Shown here: positions 22,455 to 30,718 of the stretch, piece after piece
How positions within the stretch are numbered: position 1 is the stretch's first letter
How the letters are laid out: every line of letters begins with the position of its first letter
From: a bacterium UBP2_UBA2255
Lineage (GTDB): Bacteria > Edwardsbacteria > AC1 > EtOH8
DNA length: 30,718 bases
Assembly (NCBI GenBank): GCA_002347565.1
Contig: DDXR01000054.1
Location: 1-30,718, forward strand
Direction: 5' to 3'
Translations under genes and position numbers: made by a program
Notes under the pieces: model-generated
Database searches by the model: none
The model's input: the letters and a program-made list of their open reading frames with translations, nothing else
What the model was told of the DNA's origin: nothing

Positions 22455-22504
22455 GGCAGCCGGCAGGCTGCCGGCGCACGGCCCGCCGTTTCGGCGGGCC
22501 GTGC
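22455..22504. terminator. tandem hairpins after the WYL pair
   Basis: The first hairpin is GGCAGCC-GGCA-GGCTGCC (22455-22472). The second has perfect 13-bp arms GCACGGCCCGCCG/CGGCGGGCCGTGC around a TTT loop (22476-22504). No T-run follows directly, so it may be a terminator of the GC-rich type or an RNA-stability element. Confidence 0.6.
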
Positions 22505-22526
22505 CGTCGCGGATGATAAAAACCTA

Positions 22527-22555
22527 TTGACTTTTGAATGTCTTATGGATTATAG
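22527..22555 (+). promoter_or_regulatory. promoter of HD-GYP operon, predicted leaderless start
   Basis: TTGACT (22527-22532) and TTATAG (22550-22555) are spaced by 17 bases; TATAGT at 22551 would give 18. Transcription would begin about seven bases on, near 22562-22565, where the start codon ATG lies. No ribosome site is present. The stretch is strikingly A+T-rich for this genome. Confidence 0.55.
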
Positions 22556-22564
22556 TTATCGTAC

Positions 22565-23821
22565 ATGGAGACATCCGAGCCGAGAACCATCCTGTCCGCG
22601 GAAAAGCTGAAGTCACTGTTGATCGCGATCTGCGGACCGTTGGGTTTTTCCCTGTCGTTCCTGCCGATCGACGCGGACAACGGGTCCCCGGCGGTGATCG
22701 TATTGCCCGATTTCGGCCTGGCCGTGGCCATCAGCGGACCGGCGACGCGGCGCGCCGAGATCGAGGCCGTAGTGCTGCGGGTCGCGGGCGAGATCGCCGA
22801 ACAGGAGCGGGAGGCCTCGTCCCTGGCCGAGGAGATCATGTTGCGGTACGAGCAGCTGTCGATGCTGTTCGGCATGAGCGAGCGGCTGGGCGGGGCCAAG
22901 GACAACCCCAGCCGGATGCGGGCCATCCTGGACACCGCGGCCGAGGCGGTCGGCGCCGAGCAGGGCTGCCTGGTGGTCAACGGCCGCGACGTCTGCGTCT
23001 CCGGCGGCGGGTCCGACGCCGCCGGCCTGCGCGATCTGGCACGGCGGGCGATCGAGCAGATGAAGCCCCTGGTCGATGAGCGGCGCCACCTGGCCCTGCC
23101 GCTGTCGGCCGACGGGGTCACCATCATGGGCGGCTTGGCGCTGGGCCCCAAGCGGCGCGGCTCCTACCGGTCCGGCGATCTCAAGCTGCTGGGGACGCTG
23201 GCTGCCTACTCGTCGCTGTTGCTCGAGAGCGGACGGCTGTACGAGGACCTGGAGCAGCTGTTCTTCAGCACCGTCCAGAGCATGGTGGAGGCGGTGGACG
23301 CCAAGGACCCGCGGACGGCAGGCCATTCGCAGCGGGTGCGCCGGATCTCGGCCCGGATCGCCGAGCAGATCGGGTTGCTGCCGCCCCAGGTCAAGCGGCT
23401 GGAGCTGGCCGCCCTGCTCCACGACGTCGGCAAGATCGGCCTGCCGGACCTGATCCTCAACAACGTCAATCCCAGGCTAACGCCAGAGCAGTGGGAGCTG
23501 GTCAAGCTCCATCCCCAGATCGGCGTCTCGATCCTCTCGCACGTCAACCAGCTGTCCGACATCCTGCCGGCCATCGGGCAGCACCACGAGCGGTTCGACG
23601 GCACCGGGTATCCCAACGGCATCAGGGGGGGCGACATCTTCCATTTCGCCCGGATCATCGCCGTGGCCGACTCGTTCGACGCCATGACCATGGAGCGGAC
23701 CTACCGGCCCACTTTCACGCGGGAGCAGGCAGTGGCCGAGATCCGCGACAACGCCGGCACCCAGTTCGACCCGGACGTGGCGCGGGCATTCGTCAACACC
23801 GAGCAGGGACCCGATGCCTGA
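22565..23821 (+). CDS. GAF-like/HD-GYP cyclic-di-GMP phosphodiesterase
   Basis: This 418-residue soluble protein hydrolyses c-di-GMP. The N-terminal 80 residues are of unknown type. A coiled segment leads to a GAF-like domain (about 95-225: MRAILDTAAEAVGAEQGCLVV ending LLGTLAAYSSLLLESG). The HD-GYP domain (232-410) is complete: H254 in AGHSQRV, LLHDVGKIGLPD with H286-D287, H316 (KLHPQIG), H340-H341 in GQHHERFDGTGYP, and ADSFDAM. All metal-ligating residues and the GYP motif are intact, so activity is expected. The stop overlaps the following histidine-kinase gene by 8 bases. It starts an operon with two kinases and a response regulator. Confidence 0.9.
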   Translation: METSEPRTILSAEKLKSLLIAICGPLGFSLSFLPIDADNGSPAVIVLPDFGLAVAISGPATRRAEIEAVVLRVAGEIAEQEREASSLAEEIMLRYEQLSMLFGMSERLGGAKDNPSRMRAILDTAAEAVGAEQGCLVVNGRDVCVSGGGSDAAGLRDLARRAIEQMKPLVDERRHLALPLSADGVTIMGGLALGPKRRGSYRSGDLKLLGTLAAYSSLLLESGRLYEDLEQLFFSTVQSMVEAVDAKDPRTAGHSQRVRRISARIAEQIGLLPPQVKRLELAALLHDVGKIGLPDLILNNVNPRLTPEQWELVKLHPQIGVSILSHVNQLSDILPAIGQHHERFDGTGYPNGIRGGDIFHFARIIAVADSFDAMTMERTYRPTFTREQAVAEIRDNAGTQFDPDVARAFVNTEQGPDA

Positions 23822-26804
23822 TAGCAGGGACATTTCCCCGGCCGCCCGCGGCCAGCTGCTGGAGCAGACCCTGGACTTCTTCCGCGAACTGCGGAGCGGC
23901 GCGCCCGGCCCCCTCCTGCTGCAGCGAGTGGCCGAGTCGGTGCGGGGCGTCCTTGGATTCCGGCGGGTGCTGATCTTTGCCCGGTGCGGCGGCACGGAGC
24001 TGGCGCCGCTGGTCGACCTGGGCGGACCGGAAGGCGGCGGGGCGACTGGCCGACCGGAGCTGCCGGAGGCCTTGCTGACCGATGCGCACCGGCTCGGCGC
24101 CAGTTACTTCATCCGTCACGACGATCCGTCATGGGCCCCCGGTGACCGCCTGCGGCGGCCGGATGGCCAGGCCGTTCCGGACAACAGCCGGTGGCGGGCG
24201 GGCGATGCGTTGCTGACCCCGGTGGTGACGCCGTCCGGCGCCCTGGCGGGAGTGATCGCGGTGGACGAGCCGGACGACGGCGGCCTGCCTGGCGCCGACA
24301 TCCTGCAACACCTCGAGCTTTTCGCTCTGGAGGCGGCGCAGATCATGGACCCGGAGGGCGCCGCCGCCCTGGCTGCCGCCGCCCGCCGGGTGGCATGGCT
24401 GGACTTACTGCTGTCCCACTCACAGCCGGTTCCTGCCGGAGCAGCGATCATCCTGCTGGACGAGACCCGGGCCGTCGCCTACGCCAACGCCGCGGCGCAG
24501 CAGCTGATGTCTGGCGGTGAACCGTCGCTTTCCGCACTGCCCCTGGCGCCGGCGGACCGGGAATGGCTGGAGCAGGGGCTGGCCATGGTCGAGCAGGGGT
24601 CAGGTCCGGCGCTGCGCCGGGTGCTGAGCCTGGACGACGCCCTGGTCGAAGCCCGGTTGCAGCGGATGGCCGGCGCCGCGGCGAAGGGATACGCGCTGCT
24701 GCTGAGCCGCGCCGGCGACGAGACCGCCGCCCGGTTCCGTACGATTCGCGAGGACATCGATGCCTCGATCGACGGCGAAACGATCGGCGCCTACCTGCTG
24801 ACGGCGCTGCGAAACGCGGTCGGGTTCGACCGGGCTGCGATATTCTGCCGGGAGCGGGGCGGGCAGTACCGGACGTTGGCCAACGCCGCCCTGTTGGCGA
24901 AAAGCGAGCCGGCACGCGAGTTCTCGCCGGCCGCCGGCTTGGCGGCGGCCGCGGCGGCCGAAGGCCGGGCGCTGACACTGACCGGCGCTGCCGGGCAGCT
25001 GTCGGGCGGACTGGGAATCGCCGGCGTGGATGAGGCCGCGCTGACATCAGCGATCGTTTGCCCGCTGGCCGAGCACCGCCAGCCGGCCGGGCTGCTGGTG
25101 CTGGCCCGCCAAGGCGGCCCCCCCTACGCCCAGGCCCATGCCGCGTTGCTGGCCGAGCTGTCACCGCTGCTGGCGGCCGTCATCGGCCGCGCCCGGGTGG
25201 CCGAGAAGGCCCGCACCGAAAGTCTGCTGCGCAACAAGCTGTACGAGATTGGCTTCTCGGCGGGCTCCGTGCTGCAGATCGGGAGCGTGCTGTCCCTGAT
25301 GATCCGCACCATCGCGCGCGAGCTGCGGGTGGACGAGATCGGCATCTATTTCTACGATGACGTGCTGGGCGAATGGAACGGCAAGTCGATCATGGTGCGG
25401 AGCGACAGCCCCGGGTTCCTGCAGCTGGCGCGGGCGGCCGGGGTCAAGCTGGATCAGCAGCGGCTGATGGAGATCCGCGACATCACGGCCGAGGTCATCG
25501 GACGGGCCGAGCCGGAGATCATCCCCGACCTGTCGGCCGACCGGCGCTTCATCCAGCCGTTCCCCGGCGCCGGCCTGCGCTCCGGCCTGTGGCTGCCGCT
25601 CAAGGTCAAGGACAAGGCCATCGGCGCGCTGGCGGCGCTGTCGCGCCAGCCGGCCTACTTCACCAGGGACGACCTGGCACTGCTGGAGCAGGTGGCGCCG
25701 CTGGTGACCTTTGCCCTGCGCAGCGCGATGTTCTACGAGGAGATCCGGCGAGAGGGCAGCCGGTTGGCCGCCATCATCAGCTCCATGCCCGAGGGCCTGC
25801 TGATGGTCGACGCCGGGTACAAGGTGATCATGGGCAACGAGGCGTTCGAGAAGCTGTGGGGGCTGAAGGACCAGGTGCGCGGCGGCGCCGATCTCAAGGA
25901 CGATGTCCTGCCCAGGCTGCTCGAGCGCCTGATCGACAACGGCCCCCTGCTGGAGTTCTTCCGGCACAGCGCGGCCGCCCCCGGCGACGCGGCGCAGCCG
26001 GTCGAGGTCGAACTGGTCGACCACCGTTTCCTGCGCATCGGATCGTTCCCGGTCGAGGATTCCGACCGGCCGCGGTCCGGGTCGGTGCTGCTGTGCCAGG
26101 ACATCACCACCGAGAAGCAGGTGGCCCGGCTGCGCGAGGAGTTCGTGGGCATGCTGTCGCACGACCTGCGCAACCCGCTGGCGGCGATCATCGCCACCCT
26201 GGAGCTGTCGCTGGACGGGAGCCTGGGCGACCTCAACGAGAACCAGCAGCAGTTCCTGACCAACGCGATGAACGACAGCCGCCGCATGCTGGGGATGCTC
26301 AACGACTTGCTGGACGGCTACAAGTACGAGTCGGTCCAGCTCAAGCTGGAGAAGACCCAATTCGATCTCACCCAGGTGATCGCCAACCTGTCGGCCGAAT
26401 ACTCGTCGCTGGCCCGGGAGCGCGAGATCGAGCTGCTGCAGGACATGCCGGTCCGGCTGACGGTGCTGGCCGACGAGAGCAAGGTCAACCGGGTGATTTC
26501 GAACCTGCTCTCGAACGCGCTCAAGTTCACCCCGCGTCGCGGACGGATAGTGGTCAAGGCGGCCGAGCGGCCGAAACTGGTCGAGATCTCGGTGACCGAC
26601 ACCGGCGAGGGCATCCCGCCCGAGGACCAGGAGCGCGTGTTCGAGAAATTCTACCAGGTGCAGAAACGCAAATTGGGGCGCAAGACCGGCACCGGGCTGG
26701 GCCTGCCATTGTGCCGCCAGCTGGTGGAGGCCCACGGCGGCACGATCTGGGTGGAGAGCCAGTACGGCAGGGGCAGCACGTTTGTCTTCACCCTGCCGAA
26801 GTGA
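23814..26804 (+). CDS. soluble multi-GAF/PAS hybrid-sensing histidine kinase
   Basis: This 996-residue kinase has no transmembrane segment. By pattern the order is: a GAF-like domain (15-175), a PAS-like segment (205-300), a second GAF (305-460), a third GAF (475-640, clear: LQIGSVLSLMIRTIARELRV and GLRSGLWLPLKVKDKAIGAL), a PAS domain (645-770), HisKA with phospho-acceptor H783 in MLSHDLRNPLA, and HATPase_c with N-box NLLSNALKF (897-905), DTGEGIP (929-935) and GTGLGLPLCRQL (959-970). It has no receiver domain of its own. It senses an intracellular signal through its stacked GAF/PAS domains, and likely phosphorylates the response regulator encoded next. Its start overlaps the HD-GYP stop. Confidence 0.9.
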   Translation: MPDSRDISPAARGQLLEQTLDFFRELRSGAPGPLLLQRVAESVRGVLGFRRVLIFARCGGTELAPLVDLGGPEGGGATGRPELPEALLTDAHRLGASYFIRHDDPSWAPGDRLRRPDGQAVPDNSRWRAGDALLTPVVTPSGALAGVIAVDEPDDGGLPGADILQHLELFALEAAQIMDPEGAAALAAAARRVAWLDLLLSHSQPVPAGAAIILLDETRAVAYANAAAQQLMSGGEPSLSALPLAPADREWLEQGLAMVEQGSGPALRRVLSLDDALVEARLQRMAGAAAKGYALLLSRAGDETAARFRTIREDIDASIDGETIGAYLLTALRNAVGFDRAAIFCRERGGQYRTLANAALLAKSEPAREFSPAAGLAAAAAAEGRALTLTGAAGQLSGGLGIAGVDEAALTSAIVCPLAEHRQPAGLLVLARQGGPPYAQAHAALLAELSPLLAAVIGRARVAEKARTESLLRNKLYEIGFSAGSVLQIGSVLSLMIRTIARELRVDEIGIYFYDDVLGEWNGKSIMVRSDSPGFLQLARAAGVKLDQQRLMEIRDITAEVIGRAEPEIIPDLSADRRFIQPFPGAGLRSGLWLPLKVKDKAIGALAALSRQPAYFTRDDLALLEQVAPLVTFALRSAMFYEEIRREGSRLAAIISSMPEGLLMVDAGYKVIMGNEAFEKLWGLKDQVRGGADLKDDVLPRLLERLIDNGPLLEFFRHSAAAPGDAAQPVEVELVDHRFLRIGSFPVEDSDRPRSGSVLLCQDITTEKQVARLREEFVGMLSHDLRNPLAAIIATLELSLDGSLGDLNENQQQFLTNAMNDSRRMLGMLNDLLDGYKYESVQLKLEKTQFDLTQVIANLSAEYSSLAREREIELLQDMPVRLTVLADESKVNRVISNLLSNALKFTPRRGRIVVKAAERPKLVEISVTDTGEGIPPEDQERVFEKFYQVQKRKLGRKTGTGLGLPLCRQLVEAHGGTIWVESQYGRGSTFVFTLPK

Positions 26805-26886
26805 GGCGCCGGGGTACAGCCCGGCCGGCGACGGCTTCGGTCCGCAGACAGAACAATCCCACCGCCACACCGTGGAGACAGCAACC

Positions 26887-27261
26887 ATGCCCAAGAAGAT
26901 CATGGTGGTAGACGACGAGCCCTACATCGCGCGGGTGATCAAGTTCAAGCTGGAGCAGGAGGGGTACATCGTCATTTCCGCCAATGACGGCGTCACCGGC
27001 CTGGCCAAGATCCGCGAGGAGAAGCCGGACATGGTCCTGCTGGACGTGATGATGCCGGGCATGACCGGCTATGAGGTCTGCCAGCAGATCAAGGGTGACG
27101 CCGAGCTGGCGGGCATCCCCGTGGTGATCCTGACCGCCAAGGGCCAGGAACGGGACCGCGAGCACGGCTTCTCGATGGGGGCCAGCGATTACATCACCAA
27201 GCCGTTCTCACCCAACCGGCTGCTGGAGCTGGTCAAGTCGATCGTGGGGGAGGCCAGGTAG
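26887..27261 (+). CDS. single-domain response regulator
   Basis: This 124-residue CheY-like receiver has no output domain. The acidic pocket D9-D10, phospho-acceptor D53 (LLDVMMPG), T83 (ILTAKG) and K105 (TKPFSP) are all present. It must act by binding a partner, by relaying phosphate, or by gating the nearby HD-GYP enzyme. ATG 26887 is chosen because the protein then starts KKIMVVDDE; the frame is open further upstream but without family residues. It is flanked by two kinases, 82 nt after one and 3 nt before the other. Confidence 0.93.
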   Translation: MPKKIMVVDDEPYIARVIKFKLEQEGYIVISANDGVTGLAKIREEKPDMVLLDVMMPGMTGYEVCQQIKGDAELAGIPVVILTAKGQERDREHGFSMGASDYITKPFSPNRLLELVKSIVGEAR

Positions 27262-27264
27262 CGC

Positions 27265-28596
27265 ATGATCCGGTGGCTGGGCATCCTGGCGCTGCCGCTG
27301 GCGGTTGCCCTGCTGGCGATCCCGGGGCCGGTCGCCGTCAAGGCGGCCGGGCTGGCGGCGGCCGCCCTGCTGGGGGCCTGGGGCGCGTCCCTGGCGGTGC
27401 AGCTGTCCCGCGGCCGGGCCGAGCTGAAGAACATGAGCCGCAACTTGGTGTCGGTGCGGGAGTCCTCCCAGGCCCAGATCAAGAACGCGGCACAGGAACT
27501 GGTTCGGCTCAGGGAGAAGGGCGAGGAGACGCGCAAGGCGCTCGAGGCCCAGCTGTCCCAGCTCGACGTTATCATCAACAACCTCCCGGCCGGGGTGATC
27601 GTGGCCGGCCCGGACGGCGCCATCGTCTGGTCCAACGCCGCCGTCGAGCGCTTGACGGGATGGACGGCCAAGGAGATGGCCGGGCAGAACTGGAACCTGG
27701 TGTTCCGGGACCCGCTGGGGGAGAAGCCCGGAGCGCGGGAGGTGGCGCTGGCGGGCAGGAATACGGCCGAGATCGACCAGGACAAGCTCTACTGCCGCAC
27801 CGGGCAGGAGCTGAACGTCAACACGGTGCTGTGGCGGTTCGCTCAGACCGAGCGGATCGGCTGGCTGTTCACTGCCAAGGCGCAGGCCGTCGACTACAAC
27901 CGTCTGCGCGACGAGTTCGTCACCAACATCTCCCACGAGCTGCGGACGCCGCTGACCGTGATCAAGGGCTACGCCGAGATCCTGCACGAGGAAGCCAAGG
28001 CCGCCGACAGCCCCAGCCTGGAATTCCTGAGCGTCATCCTGCAGCAGAGCGAGCGGCTGGGCGGGCTGCTGGAGTCGATCCTCAACTTCCGCGAGGCCAG
28101 CGCCGGGCTGATCGGCCTGCGGCAGGAGAAGGTGGACATCCTGCTGCTGATCGGCACGATCGTCAGGGACCACGAGGCCAAGGCCCGGGCCAAGAGCATC
28201 GCCATCGAGCGCGCCGTCCCCGACAGCATGGCCCCGGCCATGGGCGATTTCAACGCCCTGCGGTTCGCATTCGACCACATCCTCGACAACGCCATCAAGT
28301 TCTCCCCGCCGGGCAGCACGGTCCGGATCGAGGCCGGCGACCTGCGGCTGGTCGACACAGCCTGGAAGCAGGAGATCCGGATCATCGACAGGGGGCCGGG
28401 CATCGCGCCCCAGGACCTGCCCCACATCTTCGAGAGGTTCTACCGCACCGACCAGAAGGTGCACACCCAGGTCGGCACCGGCATCGGGCTGTCATCGGCC
28501 AAGGAGATCATCGAGAACGTGGGCGGCGACATCCTGGTGGAGAGTTTCCCCGGCAAGGGCAGCACGTTCACGGTGCAGATCCCGATCGTGGCGTGA
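27265..28596 (+). CDS. membrane PAS histidine kinase
   Basis: This 443-residue kinase begins with a helical hairpin of two membrane spans (residues 4-20 and 24-46) with almost no periplasmic loop, so the signal is probably sensed in or below the membrane. A coiled coil (50-100) leads to a PAS domain (about 98-205: VIINNLPAGVIVAGPDGAIVW). HisKA has H224 in NISHELRTPLT. The ATPase domain has ILDNAIKFSPPG (339-350), DRGPGIAPQD (375-384) and GTGIGLSSAKEI (404-415). The layout is PhoR/VicK-like. It starts three bases after the response-regulator stop, so the two form a cognate pair, but the regulator could equally serve the upstream soluble kinase. Confidence 0.92.
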   Translation: MIRWLGILALPLAVALLAIPGPVAVKAAGLAAAALLGAWGASLAVQLSRGRAELKNMSRNLVSVRESSQAQIKNAAQELVRLREKGEETRKALEAQLSQLDVIINNLPAGVIVAGPDGAIVWSNAAVERLTGWTAKEMAGQNWNLVFRDPLGEKPGAREVALAGRNTAEIDQDKLYCRTGQELNVNTVLWRFAQTERIGWLFTAKAQAVDYNRLRDEFVTNISHELRTPLTVIKGYAEILHEEAKAADSPSLEFLSVILQQSERLGGLLESILNFREASAGLIGLRQEKVDILLLIGTIVRDHEAKARAKSIAIERAVPDSMAPAMGDFNALRFAFDHILDNAIKFSPPGSTVRIEAGDLRLVDTAWKQEIRIIDRGPGIAPQDLPHIFERFYRTDQKVHTQVGTGIGLSSAKEIIENVGGDILVESFPGKGSTFTVQIPIVA

Positions 28597-28659
28597 ACCA
28601 CGGGCGCCCCGGCTGGCCCCATCCAATCCATCAATTCCACCGCTCTCACCCTGGCGACG

Positions 28660-30414
28660 ATGCCGCTGCGACGCTGCCGTTTCAACACCCGCCCGATGCC
28701 GGCCGGATCGCCGGCCCGGGCTGGACTGCTGGCCGCCGCCGCGGTGCTTATTCTGAGCCGGCCACTGTCCGCGGACGTGGTGATCAACGAGGTTGGCTAC
28801 AACATGGACCCCCGGGGCGACACCGGCAGGGAATGGATCGAGCTGTTCAATCCCGATTCCGTGTCCCGCGACCTGTCGGGGTACCAGTTGTATCCGAGCA
28901 AGACCCCGCGGTACACCATACCGCCGGGTTTCGTCATGGGGCCGCGGTCGTTCCTGCTGGTGCATCTGCGGCTGGCCGGGCAGGACACCGACACCGATCT
29001 GTACGAGGGCACGGCGCCGACCAGCAACATGCCCAACAGCAGGGGTTCGGTCGCGTTCTTCACGAGCGACTATCCCGCTGCGACCATCGCCGATTTCATC
29101 CAGTACGGGGACAGCGGGCAGACCTACCAGTCCAGCGCGGCCGCCGCCGGTATCTGGACGAGGGGACAGTTCGTCGATACCGTGCCGTGCGGCTGGTCGC
29201 TGGGGCTGGCCGCCGACGGCCGCGACTCCAACCGGGTGTCGGACTGGACCGGGTTCCCGTCCCCCACGCCCGGGTATTCCAACAATCCGCCGCCGTGCGA
29301 CGCGGCGGTCACCGGCATCGCCACCGATCCCGCCGCGGTCCCCCCGCGCCAGCCCTTCACGCTGCGGGCCGCGGTCGCCAGCCGCGGGGCCAGCGCAGCG
29401 CGCCGCTTCGCGGTCACCGTCTTCTCGGACGACGACCGCGACTCCCTGCCGGGACCCGGGGAGCGGGTCTTCTTCCAGACGGTGATCGATTCGGTCGCGA
29501 GCCCCCAGGCCGTCGCCTGCCCGATGCCCGGGCTGGACGAGGGCGTCCACCAAGTTTCCGTCGCCGTTGCTTGCAGCGCCGACGCCTATCCCTGGAACAA
29601 CTGCCTGGCCGTGGCGCTGACCGTCGGCAGCCCGCTGGCCATCAACGAGGTGATGTACGGCCCGGCGCCGGGCCAGCCCGAGTGGATCGAGCTTGTCAAC
29701 CGGTCGGCCGCGGCGGTCGACCTCCGCGGCTGGACCATCGAGGACCTGTCGGCCGCGCCGAAGATCGTCGACACGGCGCACGCCACGGTCCCCCCGCAGG
29801 GCTACGTCGTCCTGACCCAGACCGCCGGCCTGCCGTGGGCGCCCTGCCCGGTGCTGCGGCCGGCCGGGGGCCTGCCGTCGCTGAACAACGACGAGGAGTT
29901 GGTGTGCCTGCGGGACGGCCGGGGCGCCATCGTCGAACAGGTGCGCTATTCAGGCGGCTGGGGCGGCGGCGACGGCGTGTCGCTGGAACGGATCAACCCG
30001 TTTCTGCCGCCTTCCGAGCGCTGGTCGTGGGGGGGCAGCGTCGCCGCGGCCAGGTCGACGCCGGGAGCTCGGAACAGCGTCTATCTGGAGCGGCCGGGCG
30101 GCGGCACGCCGTTGGACGCGTCGCCCAACCCCTTCTCCCCCGGCGACGGCGGCAGCCTGATCATCTCCCTGGCCCTCGGATGGAACCGGGCCGCGGTGAC
30201 GCTGCGGATCTACGACCGGCTGGGCCGCCCGGTGCGGACACTGGCCCGGGAGCGGGAGCTTCCCGGGATCACGGACCTCGTCTGGGACGGCCGCGACGAC
30301 GGCGGGTCGGTCTGCGCGATGGGCCTGTACGTGATCAGCCTGGAGGCGAGGGACGTGGGCGGCGGCGGCGCGGTCAGGAAGGCCAGGACCGTGGCCGTGG
30401 CCAGGAAACTGTGA
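28660..30414 (+). CDS. secreted lamin-tail-domain protein with C-terminal FlgD-Ig-type domain
   Basis: This 584-residue protein has a long export signal, basic start then AGLLAAAAVLILSRPLSA, with cleavage before DVVINEVGY near residue 38. The first lamin-tail domain (39-190) has VINEVGYNMDPRG, EWIELFN and DLSGYQLY. A CARDB/Ig-like domain (205-320) follows. The second lamin-tail domain (324-475) repeats the pattern with LAINEVMYG, PEWIELVN and DLRGWTIEDL. The tail (485-584) contains SPNPFSP, LRIYDRLGRPVRTL, WDGRDDGG and GLYVISLEA, a FlgD-Ig-like domain of the kind used as a C-terminal sorting or surface-attachment region in FCB-type bacteria. The start could also be ATG 28696. It is probably cell-surface or secreted; the ligand is unknown. 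Confidence 0.85.
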   Translation: MPLRRCRFNTRPMPAGSPARAGLLAAAAVLILSRPLSADVVINEVGYNMDPRGDTGREWIELFNPDSVSRDLSGYQLYPSKTPRYTIPPGFVMGPRSFLLVHLRLAGQDTDTDLYEGTAPTSNMPNSRGSVAFFTSDYPAATIADFIQYGDSGQTYQSSAAAAGIWTRGQFVDTVPCGWSLGLAADGRDSNRVSDWTGFPSPTPGYSNNPPPCDAAVTGIATDPAAVPPRQPFTLRAAVASRGASAARRFAVTVFSDDDRDSLPGPGERVFFQTVIDSVASPQAVACPMPGLDEGVHQVSVAVACSADAYPWNNCLAVALTVGSPLAINEVMYGPAPGQPEWIELVNRSAAAVDLRGWTIEDLSAAPKIVDTAHATVPPQGYVVLTQTAGLPWAPCPVLRPAGGLPSLNNDEELVCLRDGRGAIVEQVRYSGGWGGGDGVSLERINPFLPPSERWSWGGSVAAARSTPGARNSVYLERPGGGTPLDASPNPFSPGDGGSLIISLALGWNRAAVTLRIYDRLGRPVRTLARERELPGITDLVWDGRDDGGSVCAMGLYVISLEARDVGGGGAVRKARTVAVARKL

Positions 30415-30469
30415 CGGCACCGGCCAATACCGAACTGCGGCCAACGAGATGGCGACGAGAGCACCGGGC

Positions 30470-30718
30470 ATGATCCACGTCTACACCGGCAACGGCAAGG
30501 GCAAGACCACGGCCGCGCTGGGACTGGCGATGCGGGCCGCCGGACAGGGCCGGAAGGTCCGGGTGGTGCAGTTCATGAAGGGCAGGACCAACTACGGGGA
30601 GCTGCGTTCCGCCAGGAAGCTGGGGATCGGCATCCGCCAGTTCGGCCGGCCGGATTTCGTCGACAAGCGGAACCCCCACCCCGAGGACGTGCGCGGCGCC
30701 CAGCAGGCGCTGGCTTTT
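30470..30718 (+). CDS. cobO: cob(I)yrinic acid a,c-diamide adenosyltransferase, 5' part
   Basis: The first 83 residues are present and the gene runs off the right edge. It begins MIHVYTGNGKGKTTAALGL, with the P-loop GNGKGKTT at residues 7-14 characteristic of the CobA/BtuR/CobO family, and RVVQFMKG follows as in the family. The enzyme transfers adenosyl from ATP to the cobalt of corrinoids in adenosylcobalamin synthesis or salvage. An in-frame ATG at 30449 would add seven residues. The active-site residues beyond the edge cannot be checked, and no other cobalamin gene is in the window. Confidence 0.88.
   Translation, partial: MIHVYTGNGKGKTTAALGLAMRAAGQGRKVRVVQFMKGRTNYGELRSARKLGIGIRQFGRPDFVDKRNPHPEDVRGAQQALAF

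Noticed and set aside
27273..30473. Rightward open frame of 1066 codons in a second frame
   Set aside because: It is Arg/Gly-rich and overlaps the membrane kinase and the lamin-tail gene, both clearly recognised in other frames.
1..30718. CRISPR array, rRNA operon, prophage or toxin-antitoxin module
   Set aside because: No regularly spaced repeats, rRNA-like sequence, phage structural genes or recognisable toxin-antitoxin pair were seen.

Overview
This is a G+C-rich (about two thirds by eye), gene-dense bacterial window of about 30.7 kb. It carries about 25 protein genes, one tRNA, one complete IS200-like element and several short repeat cassettes. The cell looks Gram-negative: there is a LolA-like exported protein, a putative lipobox, and a secreted lamin-tail protein ending in a PNPF/FlgD-Ig-type C-terminal domain. 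That ending is common in the FCB superphylum and neighbouring candidate phyla. I cannot name a genus or phylum from the sequence.

Left part (1-6377). The 3' end of an S41 C-terminal-processing peptidase is followed by a YacP-like NYN nuclease, a 38-residue very basic peptide, a NifS/IscS-type cysteine desulfurase, a GGDEF diguanylate cyclase, an M20D amidohydrolase, a SET-domain protein, a DUF559 nuclease bracketed by 37-bp inverted repeats, a DUF3303 protein and an exported unknown. All read rightward.

Redox operon (6400-13740). A NuoE-like thioredoxin-fold [2Fe-2S] subunit, a secreted ten-repeat WG protein, a NuoF/HydB-like flavoprotein and an 1179-residue iron-sulfur flavoprotein lie in one direction behind a plausible sigma70 promoter. 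The large subunit joins a NuoG-type [2Fe-2S] ferredoxin domain, a GltD/NfnB NADP(H) module, two ferredoxin clusters and a molybdopterin-oxidoreductase fold that has lost its catalytic Cys/Sec. The set resembles the Sporomusa-type Nfn (Stn) electron-bifurcating transhydrogenase with a NuoG-like tail. It is the strongest candidate here for an undescribed system, because of the fusion and because a WG-repeat gene sits inside the operon, overlapping the next gene by ATGA. A palindromic 'AACCACAGAG' repeat separates the last two genes.

Middle (13741-20292). An IS200-like single-gene element is bounded by two near-identical perfect palindromes. Then come an SPFH/flotillin-like membrane protein with a LolA-like exported protein, a bidirectional terminator, a leftward TPR-LysM pair, tRNA-His with its own promoter and terminator, and a four-helix-bundle (23S-IVP/Avd-like) protein.

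Right part (20323-30718). A PafBC-like pair of WYL regulators is followed by a signalling operon: a GAF/HD-GYP c-di-GMP phosphodiesterase on a predicted leaderless transcript, a soluble multi-GAF/PAS histidine kinase, a single-domain response regulator and a membrane PAS histidine kinase. The window ends with the lamin-tail protein and the 5' part of a corrinoid adenosyltransferase gene. The GGDEF protein at 2530 and the HD-GYP protein at 22565 supply both c-di-GMP synthesis and breakdown.
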